From: Streptomyces sp. NL15-2K
GTDB lineage: Bacteria; Actinomycetota; Actinomycetes; Streptomycetales; Streptomycetaceae
DNA length: 64,000 bases
NCBI RefSeq assembly: GCF_030551255.1
Contig: NZ_CP130630.1
Location: forward strand, 2,585,501-2,649,500
Direction of reading: 5' to 3'
Part shown: positions 16,479 to 24,688 of the stretch, piece after piece
How the letters are laid out: each line of letters begins with the position of its first letter
Position numbering within the stretch: the stretch's first letter is position 1
Translations under genes and position numbers: made by a program
The notes under the pieces: model-generated
What the model saw: only the letters and a program-made list of their open reading frames with translations
Told to the model about the DNA's origin: nothing
Database searches by the model: none

Positions 16479-16493
16479 AATCATGGGATGATT
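16479..16493. promoter_or_regulatory. Predicted FadR/GntR operator between MFS gene and regulator
   Basis: AATCAT-GGG-ATGATT is a perfect 6-bp inverted repeat with a 3-base spacer, in an unusually A/T-rich patch, 14 bp upstream of the MFS start and 54 bp upstream of the regulator start. Size and position suit a GntR-family dimer site controlling both genes. Confidence 0.65.
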
Positions 16494-16546
16494 TGTTGTC
16501 CATCCCCAGGGCGTCCGCTCCGGTCCCGACCGTGCGAAGGTGTGCC

Positions 16547-17239
16547 ATGCCCCTGAGTCATCCCCGCCGGTCGGCGCTGTCCGAGCAGGTCATCGCCGCA
16601 CTGCGCCAGCAGATCACCTCGGGCGAGTGGCCGGTCGGATCCCGGATCCCGACGGAACCCGAGCTGGTCGAGCAGCTCGGCGTCGCCCGCAACACCGTCC
16701 GCGAGGCCGTCCGCGCGCTCGCGCACAACGGCCTGCTGGACATCCGCCAGGGCTCCGGCACCTACGTCGTGGCGACGAGCGAGCTGGCGGGCGTGATGCA
16801 GCGCCGCTTCGCCGGCGCGGACCCGCGGCACATCGCGGAACTGCGCTCCACGCTGGAGTCGTCCGCCGCCAGGCTGGCCGCCCAGCGGCGCATCGAGAAG
16901 GACCTCAAGCAGCTCGACGCGCTCCTCGTACGGCGTGAGGAGGCGTGGGAGTCGGGCGACGCGGAAGCGTTCGTGACGGCGGACGCGACGTTCCACCTGG
17001 CGGTGGTGGCCGCCTCGCACAACGACGTGATGATCGCGATGTACGCGGACCTGGGCGAGGTGCTGCGGGACTGGCTGCGCGAGGACGTCGGCGAGGAACT
17101 GACGCCCGAGACGCACATGGACCACACGCGGCTCGTCGACGCGATCCGCGCGGGCGACGCGGCGGCGGCAGCCGAGGAGGCCGCCAGCTATCCGTTCCTG
17201 TGCCGCCCGGGCCGGTTCACCGCCCCTTCCGGTGGCTGA
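16547..17239 (+). CDS. FadR-subfamily (FCD) GntR transcriptional regulator
   Basis: The start ATG 16547 has GAAGG 6 bases upstream; the product is 230 residues. The N-terminal winged helix-turn-helix (about 8-75) reads LSEQVIAALRQQI, GSRIPTEPELVEQLGVARNT, VREAVRALAHNGLL and QGSGTYV. The C-terminal FCD ligand domain (about 90-215) has the metal-binding type residues in FHLAVVAASHN and HTRLVDAI. It is divergent from the CynX/NimT transporter and probably represses it through the 16479-16493 operator. The ligand is unknown. Confidence 0.92.
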   Translation: MPLSHPRRSALSEQVIAALRQQITSGEWPVGSRIPTEPELVEQLGVARNTVREAVRALAHNGLLDIRQGSGTYVVATSELAGVMQRRFAGADPRHIAELRSTLESSAARLAAQRRIEKDLKQLDALLVRREEAWESGDAEAFVTADATFHLAVVAASHNDVMIAMYADLGEVLRDWLREDVGEELTPETHMDHTRLVDAIRAGDAAAAAEEAASYPFLCRPGRFTAPSGG

Positions 17240-17567
17240 TCCACACCGAGCGGACCTCTTTCCAGCAGCGGCCGGTCAGCCGCACGGTCTGCGCGGGCCC
17301 GGCCTCGACCGGCGCCCCGTCGCTGTCGACGTCCCACCAGCGTGCGCACTCGATGTGCAGGCTGACGTGGTCGGGCCGCGGATAGGGGTTGTGACAGTAC
17401 GCCGTCACCTGCGAGCCGGTGACGCGGCTGCGGCACCAGGCACCGAACGGCTCCGGTGAGGGTGCTTTCCGTACCTCCACGCGCGCGTGCGGTATCGCCT
17501 CGTAGGGCAGGCACAGCACGAGAGAGACGGCGACGGTCGCTGAGGCCAGGCTGCGGGACATGCGCAC
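17217..17567 (-). CDS. Secreted hypothetical protein
   Basis: The likely start is GTG 17567, 7 bases after AGGAGG (ATG 17561 is close by); the product is about 116 residues. A Sec-type signal peptide (SRSLASATVAVSLVLCLPYEA) is followed by a mature domain with four cysteines (AWCRSR, TAYCHN, IECARWW, GRCWKE) that may form two disulfides, and many aromatic and basic residues. I do not recognise the fold. Its 3' end overlaps the convergent GntR gene by 23 bp. Confidence 0.75.
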   Translation of the reverse strand: MRMSRSLASATVAVSLVLCLPYEAIPHARVEVRKAPSPEPFGAWCRSRVTGSQVTAYCHNPYPRPDHVSLHIECARWWDVDSDGAPVEAGPAQTVRLTGRCWKEVRSVWISHRKGR

Positions 17568-17676
17568 AAGGGGACCTCCTCGGCCGTGCTGGGGAGGGAA
17601 GCGCGTGATGTACGCCTGATCCAGAGTGCGCCGTTGCGACCCTCCCCCGCCTGGCCGAATAGCCCGAACGAGTGAC

Positions 17677-17716
17677 GGGTGAGGGCCCGCTTCCTTTTGG
17701 AGACGGGCCCTCACCC
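17677..17716 (-). terminator. Terminator of the fabG-fabI operon
   Basis: GGGTGAGGGCCCG (17677-17689) and CGGGCCCTCACCC (17704-17716) form a perfect 13-bp stem with a 14-base loop, 23 bp beyond the fabI stop on the minus strand. Confidence 0.85.
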
Positions 17717-17739
17717 TTGGTCGAGCCACAGCGGCGGCG

Positions 17740-18507
17740 TCACGCACCGATCGCGTGCAGACCGCCGTCCACGTGGATGATCTCGCCGGTGGTCTTCGGG
17801 AACCAGTCGCTCAGCAGGGCGACGATGCCGCGGCCGGCCGGCTCGGGGTCCTTGAGGTCCCACTCCAGGGGGGCACGGGAGTCCCACACGGAGGCCAGCT
17901 CGGCGAAGCCCGGGATGGACTTGGCGGCCATCGAGCCGATCGGGCCCGCGGAGATGAGGTTGCAGCGGATGTTCTGCTTGCCCAGGTCACGCGCCATGTA
18001 GCGGCTGGTGGCCTCGAGCGCGGCCTTGGCCGGGCCCATCCAGTCGTACTGCGGCCAGGCGTACTGCGCGTCGAAGGTGAGGCCGACGACCGAGCCGCCG
18101 TTCTGCATCAGCGGCAGGCAGGCCATGGTCAGCGACTTCAGGGAGAACGCCGAGACGTGCATGGCGGTGGCCACGGACTCGAACGGCGTGTTGAGGAAGT
18201 TGCCGCCGAGGGCGTCCTGCGGGGCGAAGCCGATGGAGTGCACGACGCCGTCCAGGCCGCCCAGCTCCTCACCGACCAGGTCGGCCAGGCGCGCCAGGTG
18301 CTCGTCGTTGCTGACGTCGAGCTCGATGACCTTGGTGGGCTTGGGCAGCTTCTTGGCGATGCGCTCGGTCAGCGTGGGCCGCGGGAACGCGGTCAGGATG
18401 ATCTCGGCGCCCTGCTCCTGGGCCAGCTTGGCGGCGTGGAAGGCGATGGAGGACTCCATCAGCACACCGGTGATCAGGACGCGCTTGCCCTCGAGGATTC
18501 CGCTCAT
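17740..18507 (-). CDS. fabI: Enoyl-[acyl-carrier-protein] reductase (NADH), FabI/InhA type
   Basis: The 255-residue protein starts at ATG 18507. The Rossmann motif is the FabI/InhA form LITGVLMESSIAFHAA, and the active site shows Y154-x6-K161 (QYDWMGPAKAAL), the spacing specific to enoyl-ACP reductases. SAGPIGSMAAKSIPGF is the substrate-binding loop. It reduces trans-2-enoyl-ACP with NADH in the last step of each fatty-acid elongation cycle. It begins 3 bp after fabG stops, so the two are an operon. It closely resembles mycobacterial InhA. Confidence 0.96.
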   Translation of the reverse strand: MSGILEGKRVLITGVLMESSIAFHAAKLAQEQGAEIILTAFPRPTLTERIAKKLPKPTKVIELDVSNDEHLARLADLVGEELGGLDGVVHSIGFAPQDALGGNFLNTPFESVATAMHVSAFSLKSLTMACLPLMQNGGSVVGLTFDAQYAWPQYDWMGPAKAALEATSRYMARDLGKQNIRCNLISAGPIGSMAAKSIPGFAELASVWDSRAPLEWDLKDPEPAGRGIVALLSDWFPKTTGEIIHVDGGLHAIGA

Positions 18508-18510
18508 GGT

Positions 18511-19215
18511 TCAGTGACCCATTCCCAGTCCGCCGTCTACGGGGATGACGGCTCCAGTGATGTACGAGGCGTCGTCCGACGCGAGGAACCGCACCGTCGC
18601 GGCGATCTCCTCCGGCTGCGCGTACCGGCCGAGCGGCACCTGGGACACGATGCCCGCGCGCTGCTCGTCGGTGAGCACCTTGGTCATGTCGGTGTCGACG
18701 AAGCCGGGCGCGACGACGTTGAAGGTGATGTTGCGCGAGCCCAGTTCACGGGCCAGGGAGCGCGCGAAGCCGACCAGGGCGGCCTTGGAGGCGGCGTAGT
18801 TGGCCTGGCCGGGCGAGCCGTACAGCCCGACGACCGACGAGATCAGCACGACGCGGCCCTTCTTGGCGCGCAGCATGCCGCGGTTGGCCCGCTTGACGAC
18901 CCGGAAGGTGCCGGTGAGGTTGGTGTCGATGACCGAGGTGAAGTCCTCCTCGGACATGCGCATCAGAAGCTGGTCCTTGGTGACACCGGCGTTGGCGATC
19001 AGCACCTCGACCGGGCCGTGCTCGGCCTCGATCTCCTTGTAGGCCTGCTCCACCTGCTCGGGGTCGGTGATGTCGCACTTGACGGCGAGGAAGCCGGCCG
19101 GCGGCTCACCCGAGCGGTACGTGATCGCGACCTTGTCGCCGGCGTCGGCGAAAGCGCGGGCGATGGCGAGGCCGATGCCCCGGTTGCCTCCGGTGACGAG
19201 AACCGAGCGGCTCAA
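18511..19215 (-). CDS. fabG: 3-oxoacyl-[acyl-carrier-protein] reductase FabG
   Basis: The start is placed at TTG 19215 (AAGGG 7 bases upstream), giving 234 residues beginning MSRSVLVTGGNRGIGLAIAR. It carries TGGNRGIG for NADPH, the NAG motif, S126/S127, and the Y140-AAS-K144 pair. It reduces beta-ketoacyl-ACP in fatty-acid synthesis and feeds the FabI step encoded immediately downstream. The 243-bp region to the divergent tldD gene must hold the operon promoter. Confidence 0.95.
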   Translation of the reverse strand: MSRSVLVTGGNRGIGLAIARAFADAGDKVAITYRSGEPPAGFLAVKCDITDPEQVEQAYKEIEAEHGPVEVLIANAGVTKDQLLMRMSEEDFTSVIDTNLTGTFRVVKRANRGMLRAKKGRVVLISSVVGLYGSPGQANYAASKAALVGFARSLARELGSRNITFNVVAPGFVDTDMTKVLTDEQRAGIVSQVPLGRYAQPEEIAATVRFLASDDASYITGAVIPVDGGLGMGH

Positions 19216-19458
19216 CGGATCACCCTTTCGATAGCGGTCTGACACACCCGCCCAACACCTGGATGACAGGCGGCTTCCTCGAAAACCTATCGGTCCGGGG
19301 CCGCGCGCGGAGAATCGGGCACCCACAGTGGCTTACGGCACTCACTGTCGGATCCCTACAGAAAGATGCGGGCTCCGGACGGAAAGGTGTGGTCCGCGGA
19401 CCCGCCCGCGCGACATGATCGGGGCAACCACAGGTCATGACGACAGGGAGAGACCGCG

Positions 19459-20985
19459 GTGCCTCATACCATCGACGACGCCTTTACGGCACTTCCGCTA
19501 CGCGCCTTGGCGGACGCCGCGCTCGCACGCGCGCGTGCGCTGGGCGCCGAGCACGCGGACTTCCGGTTCGAGCGGGTGCGCAGCGCCTCCTGGAGCCTCA
19601 GGGACGCCAAGCCCTCCGGATCGTCGGACACCACCGACCTCGGGTACGCGGTGCGGGTCGTGCACGGCGGGACCTGGGGGTTCGCGTCCGGGGTTGATCT
19701 GACCCTCGACGCCGCCGCCAAGGTCGCCTCGCAGGCCGTCCAGATGGCCAAGCTCTCCGCTCAGGTGATCAAGGCGGCCGGGTCGGCCGAGCGGGTGGAG
19801 CTCGCCGACGAGCCCGTGCATGCCGACAAGACGTGGATCTCGTCGTACGAGATCGATCCGTTCACCGTCCCCGACGAGGAGAAGTCGGGCCTGCTGGCGG
19901 AGTGGAGCGAGCGGCTGCTGGCGGCCGACGGCGTGCATCACGTGGACGCCTCGCTGCTCACGGTCCATGAGAACAAGTTCTACGCCGACACCGCCGGGAC
20001 CGTGACCACCCAGCAGCGGGTGCGGCTGCATCCGTCGCTGACGGCCGTGTCGGTCGACGAGTCGAGCGGCGAGTTCGACTCCATGCGGACCATCGCGCCG
20101 CCCGTCGGGCGCGGCTGGGAGTACCTGACCGGCACGGGCTGGGACTGGGACGCCGAGCTCGAGCGGATCCCGGAGCTGCTGGCCGAGAAGATGCGGGCGC
20201 CGAGCGTCGAGCCGGGCCTGTACGACCTCGTCGTCGACCCGTCCAACCTGTGGCTGACCATCCACGAGTCCATCGGCCACGCCACCGAGCTGGACCGGGC
20301 GCTCGGCTACGAGGCCGCTTACGCCGGCACCTCCTTCGCCACCTTCGACCAGCTCGGCAAGCTGAGGTACGGCTCCGAGCTGATGAACGTCACCGGCGAC
20401 CGCACCGCCGAGCACGGCCTCGCCACCATCGGGTACGACGACGAGGGCGTCGAGGGCCAGTCCTGGGACCTGGTGAAGAACGGCACGCTGGCCGGCTACC
20501 AGCTGGACCGGCGGATCGCGCGGCTGACCGGGTTCGAGCGGTCCAACGGATGCGCCTTCGCCGACTCCCCCGGCCACGTGCCCGTACAGCGCATGGCCAA
20601 CGTGTCGCTGCGGCCGGATCCGGCCGGGATGTCGACCGAGGACCTGATCGGGGGCGTGGAGCGCGGGATCTACGTCGTCGGCGACCGGTCCTGGTCGATC
20701 GACATGCAGCGGTACAACTTTCAATTTACGGGTCAGAGGGCATACGCGATCCGGAACGGCCGCCTTGCGGGGCAGGTCCGAGACTTTGCATATCAGGGGG
20801 TCACACCCCAGTTTTGGGGGTCCCTGGAGGCCGTGGGAGGACCTCAGACCTACGTGCTAGGAGGGGCTTTCAACTGCGGAAAGGCCCAGCCAGGGCAGGT
20901 CGCTTCCGTGTCTCATGGATGCCCGTCTGCAATGTTTCGGGGTGTGAACATCCTGAACACTGCAAACGAGTCCGGTCGCTCCTGA
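19459..20985 (+). CDS. tldD: TldD metalloprotease, hybrid: host N-terminus with element-supplied C-terminus
   Basis: The 508-residue protein starts at GTG 19459. The zinc site is H269-E270-SIG-H274 with the C-terminal ligand C473 in GGAFNCGKAQPGQ. TldD pairs with TldE/PmbA to degrade unfolded peptides and mature some ribosomal peptides. The 14-bp attachment repeat starts exactly at codon 420; everything after it (88 sense codons, including C473) comes from the integrated element. That tail uses codons rare elsewhere in the gene (TTT, CTA, GGA, TCT, GCA) but is about 67/87 identical to the displaced native tail at 27614-27874. The joined frame is uninterrupted, so a functional hybrid is likely. 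The stop is no longer next to tldE, which lies 6.9 kb away. Confidence 0.93.
   Translation: MPHTIDDAFTALPLRALADAALARARALGAEHADFRFERVRSASWSLRDAKPSGSSDTTDLGYAVRVVHGGTWGFASGVDLTLDAAAKVASQAVQMAKLSAQVIKAAGSAERVELADEPVHADKTWISSYEIDPFTVPDEEKSGLLAEWSERLLAADGVHHVDASLLTVHENKFYADTAGTVTTQQRVRLHPSLTAVSVDESSGEFDSMRTIAPPVGRGWEYLTGTGWDWDAELERIPELLAEKMRAPSVEPGLYDLVVDPSNLWLTIHESIGHATELDRALGYEAAYAGTSFATFDQLGKLRYGSELMNVTGDRTAEHGLATIGYDDEGVEGQSWDLVKNGTLAGYQLDRRIARLTGFERSNGCAFADSPGHVPVQRMANVSLRPDPAGMSTEDLIGGVERGIYVVGDRSWSIDMQRYNFQFTGQRAYAIRNGRLAGQVRDFAYQGVTPQFWGSLEAVGGPQTYVLGGAFNCGKAQPGQVASVSHGCPSAMFRGVNILNTANESGRS
20716..20729 (+). repeat. attL core
   Basis: AACTTTCAATTTAC, in frame with tldD as Asn-Phe-Gln-Phe-Thr. 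An identical 14-mer in the same phase lies at 27608-27621. The bases just outside differ (C before and G after here; G before and C after at attR), which fixes the identity at 14 bp. The A/T-rich text stands out in a GC-rich gene. Confidence 0.93.
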
Positions 20986-21044
20986 GAGGGCGGTCGTTCC
21001 GACTCGAAGTCTGCACCGGGTCGACACGCGATCACAGCGACCCC

Positions 21045-22292
21045 CTACGCCACGTCGTCCCAGTCCTCGATGTCGTCCTCGGAAGGCGTCAGCGAGGGCG
21101 GGACGATGAGGCCCTTGAAGGGCTCCAGCTTCAGGCCCAGACGGTTGTGCATGGTGCGGGCGCCTCGGTCCATGGCCCGGCGGACGAGGTGGCCGTAGAC
21201 CAGCTCTGTCGTCCTGGTGGTCCGGTGCCCGACCCACGCCGCTACTTCGAAGAGCGGAATCTGGGCATGGATGGCCTCCGAGACGAAGAAGTGCCGGAAG
21301 CTCTTCGGGGTGTACTGCGGAGTCCCAGCCAGCTTGGCCGCCGCCTTGAACTGATCCAGGAACCAGTCATACGAGGGGTGGCGGTCATTCAGCCGAGGAG
21401 ACTCGAAGAACCAGCCTCGATCTCCCCACGTCCCGAAGACGTCGATGTGATCATTGAAAATCTCGTTGATCGACTCAGGTACCGGAGCCTTCCGGGCCTC
21501 ATCGAAGGTGCGGTGTTTCGTTCCCCTCTTCACGCCTCGCCGGTAACCCGAGATTTCCTGGCAGCCGTAGGCCGAGACCTGGTGATCCACGGCCAGAATG
21601 CTGCGTTCCCAGTCCATGGATTCGTCGGCCAGAGCCAAGGACTCCCCCGGACGTGTACCGCACCCGGCCATGGCCCAGAAGCCAGCGCGGATGAGCTTCG
21701 GAGCCTCGGCGATGATCCCCAGTACCTCTTCCATGGTCGGGATGTCATCGTCGGTGACCGGGGTGAACTGCTGTCCCGAGCGCCTACGAGGGTTCGCTTT
21801 CTTGCACGGATTGCGACCGATGACCTCGGCTGCTACCGCATAGTTGAAGACGGATGAGAGGACGTTCTTCCGTCCATTGATTCCGGTTTCCTTGTAGCCG
21901 CGTTCCCTCTGGTCTGCCTCCCATTCCATGATGGTTGTCGGGGTAATGCTGCCGATGGGCTTGTTCCCGAAGAACGGCCCGTAGTGGTTGTCGTAGACGC
22001 TCTGATAGTTCCTTTTCGAGGACTCTTCCAGAGTTCCGGCCTCAACCCACTCGTGCCAGACCTGTTGGAACGTCCGCTGTCCCGCCTTGGGGTTGATGTA
22101 CGTCCCCAAGTCCTTGTCCCGCTCCACCTTGACCGCGAACGCTTCCGCGTCTTCAAGCTTCTTGAAGGACACCTGCCGAGGCTTGCCTGCCCTGCCCCCG
22201 GGCTCCCGGTACGTCACCCGGTACGGCTTGTGAGGGCACGTGGGCTTCTTGCGCCGGGGGCAGGAGCAGTCTTCCTTCTTGATGGTCGCCAC
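21045..22292 (-). CDS. int: Tyrosine recombinase (site-specific integrase)
   Basis: This 415-residue protein starts at GTG 22292. The N-terminus has a Cys/His cluster (CSCPRRKKPTCPH) seen in actinobacterial element integrases; a SAM-like core-binding domain follows (about 70-165). The catalytic domain (180-375) shows R214 in GCGTRPGE, K330-SF-R333 in TPKSFRHFF, H356 in WVGHRTTR and the nucleophile Y366 in LVYGHL. The usual HxxR histidine is Lys here. It should recombine attP with the tldD attB and, with Xis, reverse this. It ends 60 bp from the tldD hybrid stop. Confidence 0.95.
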   Translation of the reverse strand: MATIKKEDCSCPRRKKPTCPHKPYRVTYREPGGRAGKPRQVSFKKLEDAEAFAVKVERDKDLGTYINPKAGQRTFQQVWHEWVEAGTLEESSKRNYQSVYDNHYGPFFGNKPIGSITPTTIMEWEADQRERGYKETGINGRKNVLSSVFNYAVAAEVIGRNPCKKANPRRRSGQQFTPVTDDDIPTMEEVLGIIAEAPKLIRAGFWAMAGCGTRPGESLALADESMDWERSILAVDHQVSAYGCQEISGYRRGVKRGTKHRTFDEARKAPVPESINEIFNDHIDVFGTWGDRGWFFESPRLNDRHPSYDWFLDQFKAAAKLAGTPQYTPKSFRHFFVSEAIHAQIPLFEVAAWVGHRTTRTTELVYGHLVRRAMDRGARTMHNRLGLKLEPFKGLIVPPSLTPSEDDIEDWDDVA

Positions 22293-22339
22293 GATTGTTA
22301 ACCCTTCACATGTTGATTGGTCGGTGACTGATCGTCAGC

Positions 22340-22525
22340 CTAGTCGCGCTGCATACGGTCCTCAACCCAGTTGTGCAGATCGCGAGTTCGGAACCGGACG
22401 TGCTTGCCGACCTTGAGGAACGGGATGCCCCAACGCCGGTACGAGTCCATGAGGACGCGCTTCGTCACACCGAGTTCCGCGGCCGCCTCGTCCGGCGTCA
22501 TGAGCAGGTTGCTGCCGCCCCTCAC
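22340..22525 (-). CDS. xis: Excisionase-like helix-turn-helix protein
   Basis: A small MerR/Xis-type DNA-binding protein of 61 residues if it starts at GTG 22525, which overlaps the repSA stop by 4 bp; ATG 22501 would give 53. The body MTPDEAAAELGVTKRV, SYRRWGIPFLKVGKHVRF and RTRDLHNWVEDRM is the classic excisionase helix-turn-helix with a short wing. It sits between repSA and int, as in pSAM2-type elements. It should bend DNA at the att site and direct the integrase to excision. Confidence 0.9.
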   Translation of the reverse strand: MRGGSNLLMTPDEAAAELGVTKRVLMDSYRRWGIPFLKVGKHVRFRTRDLHNWVEDRMQRD

Positions 22526-23979
22526 AGCTCCCACCCCCGCGCCTGGTCTTCGGTCGCTTCGCGGGCGAGTTCGCGACTGGTTGCGACGTCTTCCGCGATT
22601 CCGGCGGCGAGGAGGGCCGCGCCCGGGGTGTAGCCGGAGCCGACATAGCGCCAGTTCGACTCCGTAATGACGGCGGGGTTGTCGGTCGGCTCTGTGCCGC
22701 CACGCTGGTATTCGGCCCGTTCCTCGCGCAGAGCCGTGTACGTCGTCGAGTAGCGGCGGGATTTGGTGAGGATGTGGCCCCGGTAGCCGAGCGTGTGAGC
22801 CCAGGACCGCAGCCGGAGGTGTTCCAGTTCGGGCAGGCCGCCCAGGCGCCAGCAAGTACCCATAAGCGCCTTCACATGGGTTGTGACGGCTGCCGCATCG
22901 ATGTCGTCCGGGCTGGTGACGAGGTAATCCAGTCCGGCGCCGGTTTCGGCGGTTCCCTTGGAGACGTACTTGGCCACATAAGCCGCTACGGCATCATCGG
23001 TCGGTCCCTCACCGTCCGCGAAGGCCCAGATCGGCCGCACGGCCAACTGTTCGCCGAATAGGAGGAGTTCAGTCCCGTAGGCGTCAGATTCCGGGACTCG
23101 GACGTTCGCCGATGCGGCAGCCGCGCGCACGGCGTCGGTGAGCAGTTCGACCGTGGCCCAGTCCGGAGACGGGTCACCGGGACCGGCCGGACCGTCGAGG
23201 CGCACCACCGCGTGGAAGTGGATTGCCGTCCGCTTCTGGTACTCGGCGACCTTGGCGAAGGACACCACCAGGTGCTCACGGAGCCGTGAGCGCGAGATCC
23301 CTCCGGCCGAGGCGAGGTGACGCCGTACGGCGGTGGTGAACCGGTCCCACAGCCGTCCGGCGTGCGCGTGCCACAGCACGTGGCCGACGTAGTCGTAGCA
23401 GTCAGGGCACAGCGGGCGGCCCAACAACGGGTCTTCCTCGGTGTGGACCAGGCCGCAGCCGACCGGGCGCCCATGTTCGCAGGAGCCACCATCCCGGCGC
23501 GGTCGGCAGCGTTCGCCGTCGAGGAAGCGATGCACCGGCCCGAACGAGGGCGCCGTCAGGGTGACGAACAGCCGGGGCTGATCCCGCACCCTCTCAGGCA
23601 CATTCTTGCCGCCGGACAGGCCCGCGCGGATCAGCTGGTAGGTGTCGCCCGCGTGCAGATAGGAGCACGGCTCACAGACCGATGCACGGCGGTTACGGCA
23701 GCGGACGGCCAGCCGCTCACCCGGTTCCCCGGCGGTCGAGTAGGACGCGATCACCTCACCCGTCAGGGCGTCGCGGGTGACCGTGGAGCCGGACAGGTAG
23801 ACCGGATGGCCACACCCGCCGATGGCCTTGATCTGCTCCAGCCAGCGCGGGAACAGGGGATCGTGCGCCAGGCGGATGATGTCCCGATCGACATCGGACA
23901 GCAGCCGCAGACGCTTTTCACGCTCCAGCTCAGCGGAGCGGTTATTCGAAGCTGTCACCTCGTGCGAGGCGTTGAACAC
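22522..23979 (-). CDS. repSA: RepSA-like HUH rolling-circle replication initiator
   Basis: The 485-residue protein starts at GTG 23979, 5 bases after GGAGGTG. It has Rep motif I-like FVTLTAPSFG (138-147), the metal-binding HUH motif H254-F-H256 (AIHFHAVVRLDG) and tyrosines Y334/Y338 in VAAYVAKYVSK for strand cleavage. Cys/His pairs (CRNRRASVCEPC, CSYLHAG, CPDC) suggest zinc sites. The excised element should replicate as a rolling-circle plasmid. It is translationally coupled to xis. Confidence 0.92.
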   Translation of the reverse strand: MFNASHEVTASNNRSAELEREKRLRLLSDVDRDIIRLAHDPLFPRWLEQIKAIGGCGHPVYLSGSTVTRDALTGEVIASYSTAGEPGERLAVRCRNRRASVCEPCSYLHAGDTYQLIRAGLSGGKNVPERVRDQPRLFVTLTAPSFGPVHRFLDGERCRPRRDGGSCEHGRPVGCGLVHTEEDPLLGRPLCPDCYDYVGHVLWHAHAGRLWDRFTTAVRRHLASAGGISRSRLREHLVVSFAKVAEYQKRTAIHFHAVVRLDGPAGPGDPSPDWATVELLTDAVRAAAASANVRVPESDAYGTELLLFGEQLAVRPIWAFADGEGPTDDAVAAYVAKYVSKGTAETGAGLDYLVTSPDDIDAAAVTTHVKALMGTCWRLGGLPELEHLRLRSWAHTLGYRGHILTKSRRYSTTYTALREERAEYQRGGTEPTDNPAVITESNWRYVGSGYTPGAALLAAGIAEDVATSRELAREATEDQARGWEL

Positions 23980-24688
23980 AGGGCACCTCCAGAACGGATG
24001 GGCGAGGAGGAGCGCGAGCCGAGGCGCAGGTGCGAGTCATGTCTGATGTCCTTTTGGGTCGAGGTGATGATGCGTCAGGGATAAGTGACGGCACGTCAGA
24101 TCAGAAGAAGAGAGCAGAGCGTGGAGCGGCAGCGTGAGAGAGAACGAAGACAGAAGAAGACTGAAGATGTGATGTCTGCTGAGGAAGGTCTGTCTCTGTG
24201 TCTGAGAATCGCTGAAGAAGGCTCGTCGCTCGTCCCGTCATGATCTCAGACCAGGCTCAGCTACGCCAACGAATTGCCGCCGAGGACATGGCACTTGGCA
24301 CGCGACCGGAGAGGAGGAGTCGCGGTTGCCGGACCGGGGTGCCGAGGAGGTCTGTCCGACCGGTTGCGCCCCGTGCCATGCGTCGACCGGGAAGCGGGAG
24401 TAGGCAGCGGTAGGGCGCGTGTCGGAATCTGTCTTCACTTCCTCTAGGCGCGCCTTCGGCGCGCCGCCGGGCGGCTTGCCGCACCCCGGCCCGGCATGCG
24501 GCCTTCGGCCGGTCCGGTCCGGGGCGCCGCCGCCCGGCGCGCATCAGGCTCTCCCAGACGTGAGCCAGTTCCAGCACAGCCCAACCTTGCCCGCCCCCGT
24601 CCCGTTGGCTCAGGCCCGTGGCTCATGGCCTCCAGCACCCACGGCAGCGGCCCGGACCCCCGACACCCACCGGCCACGCCCCGGCCCG
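23980..24688. other. Gene-poor upstream region of repSA, structured
   Basis: No well-supported gene. 24030-24240 is purine-rich and relatively GC-poor on the plus strand, with CGTCA/TGACG motifs near 24072-24097 (CGTCAGGGATAAGTGACG and a further CGTCAG) that could be operator or iteron-like sites for repSA control. 24447-24542 is a dense GC hairpin region. A minus-strand open frame at 24238-24438 (66 residues, MKTDSDTRPTAAYSRFP...) has weak coding character and was not called. Confidence 0.5.
24447..24542. repeat. Cluster of GC-rich inverted repeats
   Basis: GGCGCGCC-TTC-GGCGCGCC (24447-24465) is a perfect 8-bp stem with a TTC loop. It runs into GCCGCCGGGCGGC, which is nearly complementary to GCCGCCGCCCGGCGCGC near 24526-24542, with CGGCC-TTC-GGCCG between them. 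The result is one large branched structure upstream of repSA. It may be a terminator for incoming transcription or part of a replication origin. Confidence 0.6.

Noticed and set aside
19216..19458. Imperfect inverted repeat CAGTG...CACTG between fabG and tldD as an operator
   Set aside because: Arms of only five bases with poor extension; not distinguishable from chance.
20716..20729. A tRNA gene as the integration site
   Set aside because: The attachment repeat has no tRNA structure and is in phase with tldD codons on both sides.
24238..24438. 66-residue minus-strand frame upstream of repSA
   Set aside because: Weak codon bias, no clear start signal and overlap with a purine-rich presumed control region; kept only as a note.
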